Assembly (NCBI RefSeq): GCF_018991925.1
Contig: NW_024720711.1
Coordinates: 1,980,940-2,044,939 of the forward strand
Length of the DNA: 64,000 nucleotides
Direction of reading: 5' to 3'
Source of the DNA: Homarus americanus
Lineage: Eukaryota > Arthropoda > Malacostraca > Decapoda > Nephropidae
The position numbers were made by a program, and so were the translations under genes. Positions 1-64,000 of the stretch are shown in pieces (the first letter of the stretch is position 1; the number at the start of each line of letters is the position of its first letter). Below the pieces are notes generated by a model. It was not told where the DNA came from and ran no database searches. It saw nothing but the letters and a program-made list of their open reading frames with translations.

Positions 1-12760
<12,760 letters not shown>

Positions 12761-13689
12761 TGTGGTGTTTCATGCGTTTGGTGAGACCTCCAATGTTTAC
12801 CTTCCTCACCCCGACCACAAGATGATGCATGTTTAGAGATTATCACGAGCACCCTATAGGCAACATTTGGCAAATATAGTTAAATTAGTATTAAATTTTC
12901 GGTTAAATATACTTTTATTTGACCAATTGTAATTTTTGTTTTCATTAAAGTCTGTTTTTTCATTAAAGTCTATTATTATTAGGGTCATTTGAAAAACTAG
13001 TGTAATAATTATGTACGTGGTAGCTTGATAACATTAACCTCGTGTATGGGCTAGAGTACCCCCCATCAGAAGACCGGCTGGAGCAGCTGACTTGTTGTCA
13101 GTGTTACCAGAATAAGTAAGGTACTAACCTCTACCCTTTTATTTTCTACTAGAAAATATTGATTGAATAATTCATTTAATATAATAGCTATCATCACCTT
13201 TTCATAAACGATGTATTATTAAATTCAGTTTTGAACGTCTCTAACACTTGGCTACGATATAAATAAATTAGAGGTATATAAAAAACCTAGATTAAATCAA
13301 GGGTGTTGATGAGCAGTTGATATATGTTCTTATTTTATTCGTTGGTAGTGTTAATGTCTCTTCAGTTTCACATACCACACTCAAAAAATTGAATTTTTTT
13401 CTAATGTAGATTTTTATGCGGATTACAAAATCCCTCAAAATGTGAATTTTATTTGGAGGGGAGAAGTGAATAAAAAACATTATAGCCCTTTAAACTTAAA
13501 ATGTTTTACATTGAAATGTTACCATTTATAGCATGAATTGCTTTAGCCTATGTTTTTCGTTGCAGATTAATATAGGTGATGAAGTAAAGAACACCATACC
13601 TACCATTGAAAACCGTTCCTAACCTATAAAAATCGACAAAGTAAAGAAGAAACCCAGAAATTCAAGGCGTGGGCTGGGCCAAACGATGA

Positions 13690-14460
13690 GCAGGACAGGA
13701 GGATGTCTGCACAGAGCCAGGAAGCAAGCAGTCAGACTGTAGAAGGGCTGAAAAGGCGTTCCAGGGGCTGGTTGCAAGTGAGGTCAAGTCAAGCCCAAAG
13801 GCATTTTACCTTTATGCAAAGTTTAAATTAAAAACATGAATAGGAATATCGGACCTGAGGATTAAAGATGGGAGTTACGCAGATTCTGACCAGAACAAAG
13901 CTGAGGCATTGAACAGGTTTTTTTTTTCTCGGTGTTCACAAGAGAGGATGCGATAAATCTTCCTGCATTTGAGGACAGACAGTTCGACACAGCACTGACC
14001 CACATTGTGTTCACAGAAGAGGTTATACGAAATAAACTGTCAAAGAGTCCCGGCCCTGGCATGGTGCATCCTAGAGTAATAAGAGAGTTGTGCAATGAGC
14101 TTGCTGAGCCCCTGAAGATCCTGTTCTGTAAATGCCTGGATGAGCAAAAGGTCCCCAGTAATTGGAAAATGGCTAAGTGCGTTCTATTATCAAGAAGGGC
14201 AATCGTCACTCCATGAATAATTATAGACCAGTGAGCTTGACCAGCATAGTGTGTAAAGTACTTGAGAGCATTATAATAGATGCCATGATTAAAGGTCTAC
14301 TAGAAACAACTTTGTAAAGGAGTGCCTACATAGTTTTATGCCGGGACGCTCCTGTTTTACACAATGACTGAAAGTACTGGATGTTTGGATCCAAATTTTG
14401 GAACAGGGTGGCAATATATACAGTACCTCGATTTTGCCAAGATTTTTGGCAGCATACCAC
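13690..14460 (+). pseudogene. Decayed LINE reverse-transcriptase fragment
   Basis: Successive frames read NKLSKSPGPGMVHPRVIREL, EPLKILFCKCLDEQKVPSNW, then NYRPVSLTSIVCKVLESII. These are the CR1/jockey-type RT motifs K.SPGPDG.HPRVL.EL and NYRPVSLTS. Frames shift near 14195 and stops follow, so it is inactive. Confidence 0.9.
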
Positions 14461-14465
14461 ATTTA

Positions 14466-14950
14466 CTTAATCCTCTTCACCACTGGTCGGCTCGTTAGCA
14501 GCTTGGGTGATCGGTCACGTCTCTGATTACTTTTCTTTTATCCTCTTCACCAAAAGATCGGCTTGTTAGCCGCTTGGGCGATTGGTCACGTCTCTGTTAT
14601 GCACTGCTGGCAGGTACTGAGCATGCACTGGCTCCTGAATGTACCTGAACTACTCTCTGGCAGATCGTTCTAAGAGTTCACAATTCTCACTCTGAAAAGT
14701 TTGCCCCTACAGTTTTCTGGACTAGTGGCTTCTGCAACCTTGAGCTGTGACACCTTGTGGGGTGGGTATCTGCCAGCTCCAGGTATGGACACTCAACTGA
14801 GTAGTAACTTGAACTGGGGGGGGGAGGGGTAATCTGAAACTTTTACACCATTGCAACCTTGTCCTTGACAGATCTTCTGAAGCAGTGCGATTTGTTTCCT
14901 GCGATTTGAAAAGGCCTACTGATTTCCTTGACACTTCCAGCCTTCACTTG
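14466..14950 (-). mobile_element. LINE 3' ends (WNNLPESVV family), two in tandem
   Basis: The repeated tail ATCCTCTTCACCA...GATCGG occurs at 14466-14525 and again at 14536-14610, followed inward by CATGCACTGGCTCCTGAATG. This family recurs at 24587, 35325, 39283, 43785, 48525 and 62305. Confidence 0.75.
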
Positions 14951-16294
14951 TGAAGTAGAGTGGTCATTTAGTACACTGAGATATGTCAAGACATGTAACT
15001 GTACCCACACTAGTGTTGATCCAGTCTAGTTTTGATTAACTTACCTACCATGGTACAGTATTTTACCATATTGTCATGAATTTTTCATGTGAAAGATAAC
15101 TGTTGGTCAAATAATATTAGTGGCACAGGGTGTAGAAAAGCACTGAATCCTATGGAAAGGGACTTTGTAAAGAATTTAGGTATTTTTTTGTCAAGCATAA
15201 CAAAAACAACTTTATTGGAATGGCTAAATTCTTGGTACTGAACAGTACTCTGGTTGTTAATTTGATGCCCCCCCATGAACCCAGTGCCTCGGGTATATGC
15301 CCCCATTGCACCCTTCCTCTTGCTATGCCATTGCTGCTTCTTCAAGTTGTTTTTGTTAGACTGCAATTAGGATGGTTATATACAATCAAATTATTTTTGC
15401 AACTTTATTAAACAACTGAGGCATCACCTACAGTAAGGGTGTAAGTGCCAAATGTGCAAATTTGAGATAAGATTTTTTCTATTCTCTTTTTTAAATTCTC
15501 TGTCAGTTGGTATAAGTACTTACTGTAAACCTATAGCTTACACCACAGCATGTGGCAGCTGCTGGTGTGGGGCTCCCTTGTACCTAATAATGGCAATGTT
15601 TTGAGAAGATCGAAAAAGAGACATCAAAATGGTTAAATGGTGCATGATGATTTTTGGAAACCAGGTGACTACAATCTGCAGAATGCCTATCTCCACGAGG
15701 CACATGTAAGCCTTAATTACAGATATCTCGAAACATCAGACTGGCACTTACGCTTTTACTTTGGGCAACACCTCAATTCATGGACAGATTGTATCACAGA
15801 CAGTGTGAAGGGGAGTGTCATTAAAGTCACCAGTATATATACTTCTATAATAACATAAAACAATTGGATTTACATAATGAATGACAAGCTCTATAATTCA
15901 TCAAAAACTAAAAAAGTTATACAAAGAAACGTACCCTACCTTATACTAGGAACTGAGGCTGGTCTACTAGTATTGTCTGTGCGTTTTATATGGTAGAAAA
16001 CAATCTGAAACATATGATCTGTAATAAAATTCACAATATTATGAGTGATGGCAATGCTTTGATTTGGTTAAAGTTAACATCAGGTTAAGCCTCTGAGACC
16101 CTCAACAAACTTACATCATTCTTTGCTATTTGTCCACAATTATGAATTATCCTACATATTTTATGTGAACAACTTCTACTGTGCTGGAGGGGGAGGGATT
16201 GGGGGGGGCTGACGCAAGACAAATTTAGCTAATGATTGGAAATGAAGTGGTCAAGAATCCCTACATCAGAGAAAAAAGCACCATAGAAATAAAC

Positions 16295-16460
16295 ATCTAA
16301 GGGCTTTGTCAGCTAGCCTTCATCAAATTGCCTTGCTGTTTACTATTGTTATATACAGTACTTGCACCATCTAGGTACATTGGAAGTGGTACATATATTT
16401 TACCTCCAAGGTCTATGTACACTGTTTACCTGCATTGTATACACATGTTGAACTGCACGC
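16295..16460. repeat. Dispersed repeat related to the tubulin intron minisatellite
   Basis: GGGCTTTGTCAGCTAGCC, GTTTACTATTGTTATATACA and CACCATCTAGGTACATT parallel the entry of the 41781-43516 array (GGCCTTGTCAGCC, TTTACCATTGTTTGTATACC, CACTGTCTTGGTATATT). Confidence 0.5.
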
Positions 16461-16631
16461 CGACAACTGTAAACTGAATAAAAATTATCTTTACATTATT
16501 ATTATTATTAATATTTTTAGTAACATGTTGTTTCTGAAAAATATCCTGGAAAGAAATGTACCCAGAAAGCCAGTGACAAAGGCATGATTATTTACCCCTC
16601 CTTGATCTTTAACCTGTACAGTACTTTACTT

Positions 16632-16860
16632 TATCCTCTTTGCCACTAATTGGCCATTTGAGTGGTCGGTCTCGTCTCTATTACACACTGTTGGCAAATA
16701 CTGGGCATGTACTGACCTCACACAACTTGTTCACCACAGGAAACATGCTAATATTGTCCATAACCTCAAATTACCTGCCTGACCCAGTACAGTATCCCAA
16801 TTATCAACACTTGTTGTCCCACACTGACCTTACATGACCTGTCTCACCTGTGACCCAGCA
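16632..16860 (-). mobile_element. LINE 3' fragment (WNNLPESVV family)
   Basis: TTATCCTCTTTGCCACTAAT and CTGTTGGCAAATACTGGGCA match the family tail. It is diverged and has no coding segment. Confidence 0.6.
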
Positions 16861-17479
16861 AGTTGCAGTTGTGACACTTTGTAGTTAGATTCATCAAGTC
16901 AAATGTGAAAATGATGTTTGTGACCCTTTCATATTAAAATAATAATTATCATTTGATCACACACATTTTGCACAATTGGGTTGGTTGATTCAACATTTAG
17001 GGAGATGTTCAGACTCATGACTTCAGTGTCCCTCACTAAAAATTCCCAACACACTGCTAAACACATGAGAATTTACTAATGTGTATCTTGGCTCACTATC
17101 ATTTGTCTGAGACCTGTACCTCCAAGTTCCCCATGTATGACTGATGCTCAATACTGTACTGTACTTCACCTTAAGAAGTAACAGTAACCCTGTTTAAAAT
17201 ACTCTGATATAGCATAAAGCAGCTACTGACTATCACCATGGTTTTAACTGACAAGTATTCTGGAGCAACACTTTAAACATTTGCTGAAGACTATTACATA
17301 TTGGTTAGGCTGCCACAAAATGAAATCGGTACAGTACCACTTTCTTCAATGAAACCAGAAAATAAGGAGATGAAAGGCTGTTTCAACATGTCTTCACTAA
17401 TGGAAAATCACAAAATAGTGATTGTGGCCAAAATTAAAAGGAGCCAAATACAAGAGGAAGATGTCCTCTTTATTCTCCC

Positions 17480-17602
17480 ACAGCAGTTCAGGTATATTTT
17501 GGACCTGGTACAGTACTGTATTTGCCAACAGTGTGTGAAAGAGGCATGACTGACAACCTGGCTGGCTAGAATGCCAACCAATGGTGAAGAGGATAAAGTA
17601 AA
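17480..17602 (+). mobile_element. LINE 3' fragment (same family, plus orientation)
   Basis: TTGCCAACAGTGTGTGAAAG then AATGGTGAAGAGGATAAAGT is the family tail in the opposite orientation. Confidence 0.55.
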
Positions 17603-18312
17603 GACACAGATATTGTAAAGTTTCAATCATTCTGTGTTAAATACTTTATCCAATCTCGCCTAATATCCTGTAATATCACACTTTTTTAGTTTGGCTCTGA
17701 ACATCAGGTGCCTTAATAGGTCATGTATTTATATCACTAGTACAGTAGAGCTGTAACTGAATACAGCACAGTAGTAGTATGAAGCATCAAATTTCTTGTT
17801 GATGGTAACAGAGAATGGAAAAATTTTCTGTTAACCATTACAACAAGAAGTCAGTCAGTCAGGAAAAGTGAATACAGGTGCTAATTTATTTAATATTAAT
17901 CTTCCCAGTAATCATAATGTACAGTGTACTGTAATATATGTGACATTGTGAGTATGAGGAATAATCTACTTACAATAAATATTTCAATTACAATTATTTA
18001 AGAAATCTATATCATATATAAAAAAAAAAGTCCCATAGTTGTGAGTTGAAATATTTTCAGTGAAGTGATGATAATAAATGTTAAAACTTACCTTTATTGA
18101 TAACTATGATCATAGTTCAATATAAGAATTAAAATTTTTCATGATATGTTACCATCCATCAATAAATCATATCTATTGTCCAAGTATTTTAAATAAACAA
18201 GTAGCAACAAATTTCACAGGAAAAAGTAAGCCTTTTATGCTAGAAAAATAGATAGCTGAAGAAAATGGCAATGGAATTTTATATACAATCAGGTGCACTG
18301 AATGCTGATGAC

Positions 18313-18318
18313 TTTATT
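18313..18318 (-). promoter_or_regulatory. AATAAA polyadenylation signal for tubulin tail exon C
   Basis: TTTATT on the plus strand gives AATAAA on the minus strand, 73 nt after the stop of exon C. Spacing fits a compact 3' UTR. Confidence 0.6.
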
Positions 18319-18390
18319 TTCAGTTTGTGTGAAGGAAGAGGGCAATCCAGTGACTGTGTGTTGTTTGTCACACGTGCTGGAAGTGAAGAC

Positions 18391-63684
<45,294 letters not shown>

Positions 63685-63759
63685 CTGTGGTCAGGGAGCA
63701 AAAACACGCTTGGTAGTGATATGAGAGGGAGAGAGATGCATTATTATTGGCCCTTATCA

Positions 63760-64000
63760 CTCATACATCTGGCCAACCTATATTTAAGGCTTCCCGAGGA
63801 GTTCGAGTAAATGATGATGTTCGGTAACTTGTTCCACTCACCCACAGTTCTATTTCCATATAAACATTTTCCTGTGTCTCACCTAATCTAAATTTGTCTA
63901 AATTAGAGCCATTGCTACGAGTTCGCTGCTTTCTTTAACCCCATCTTCCATTTATAATCTTCCACTATATCGTCTCTCAAAAGAATACAAATTCGTATTT
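63760..64000 (-). mobile_element. LINE ORF2 C-terminal fragment
   Basis: Shifted minus-strand frames contain SNLDKFRLGETQ and EWNKLPNIII followed by SGSLKYRLARCM, the same pattern as the fragment at 8887. Lies in tubulin intron 1. Confidence 0.7.

Larger units (their letters stand above)
12761..18390. other. Intergenic region between SAMM50 and the distal tubulin tail exon
   Basis: 12761-13680 should hold the SAMM50 promoter and 5' UTR, but I see no TATA box or other convincing element. 13690-14950 and 16632-17602 contain LINE fragments; 16295-16450 resembles the seed of the tubulin intron minisatellite. 15000-16290 shows nothing else. Confidence 0.6.

Noticed and set aside
63685..64000. Search for tubulin exon 1 (ATG followed by GT)
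   Set aside because: No ATG-GT(A/G)AG on the minus strand here; the stretch is mostly a LINE fragment, so exon 1 is outside.

Overview
The window is animal nuclear DNA. It has long, repeat-filled introns, GT-AG splice sites, no operons, degenerate arthropod-type TTAGG telomere-like motifs, and many decayed non-LTR and pogo/Tigger-like elements. Together these suggest an arthropod, most likely a decapod crustacean. That is inference; no species can be named.

Only two host genes can be supported, both on the minus strand. (1) SAMM50 (mitochondrial sorting and assembly machinery subunit 50) has exons 1-7 between 12760 and the left edge, giving 242 codons before the gene leaves the window. (2) An alpha-tubulin gene runs from 63684 down to at least 39646 and probably to 18391. 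Its coding exons 2-9 are all present. The ATG-only first exon lies beyond the right edge. All splice phases agree, and the assembled protein would be 453 or 458 residues.

The main discovery is at the tubulin 3' end. Three separate terminal exons (39646-39764, 27396-27499, 18391-18494) each begin with the same phase and the same Gly-Glu-Phe junction, each has its own stop codon, and each encodes a different acidic C-terminal tail. Tails B and C end in Tyr and are exactly the same length. Tail A is five residues longer and ends Asp-Tyr-Leu-His, so it cannot enter the usual detyrosination/tyrosination cycle. The body is also unusual: the acetylatable Lys40 is Glu, the luminal loop carries about four extra residues, and the M-loop has changed. 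This looks like a divergent alpha-tubulin whose tail, the main carrier of the tubulin code, could be chosen by alternative splicing and polyadenylation.

Layout: 1-12760 SAMM50 with introns carrying a 51-bp-arm hairpin, a 37-bp minisatellite, short Tigger-like MITEs and LINE fragments. 12761-18390 intergenic, with LINE fragments. 18391-41064 tubulin 3' region with the alternative tail exons separated by LINE pieces and at least four TIR elements, one nested inside another. 41065-55261 the main tubulin exon cluster, whose introns hold three minisatellites, a dead hAT element with a nested pogo-like element, and LTR-like sequences. 55262-63449 a large intron with AT microsatellites, telomere-like foldbacks and an element with an 8-bp target duplication inserted in a palindrome. 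63450-63684 tubulin exon 2.

The two genes have no evident functional link; they are same-strand neighbours about 5.6 kb apart.
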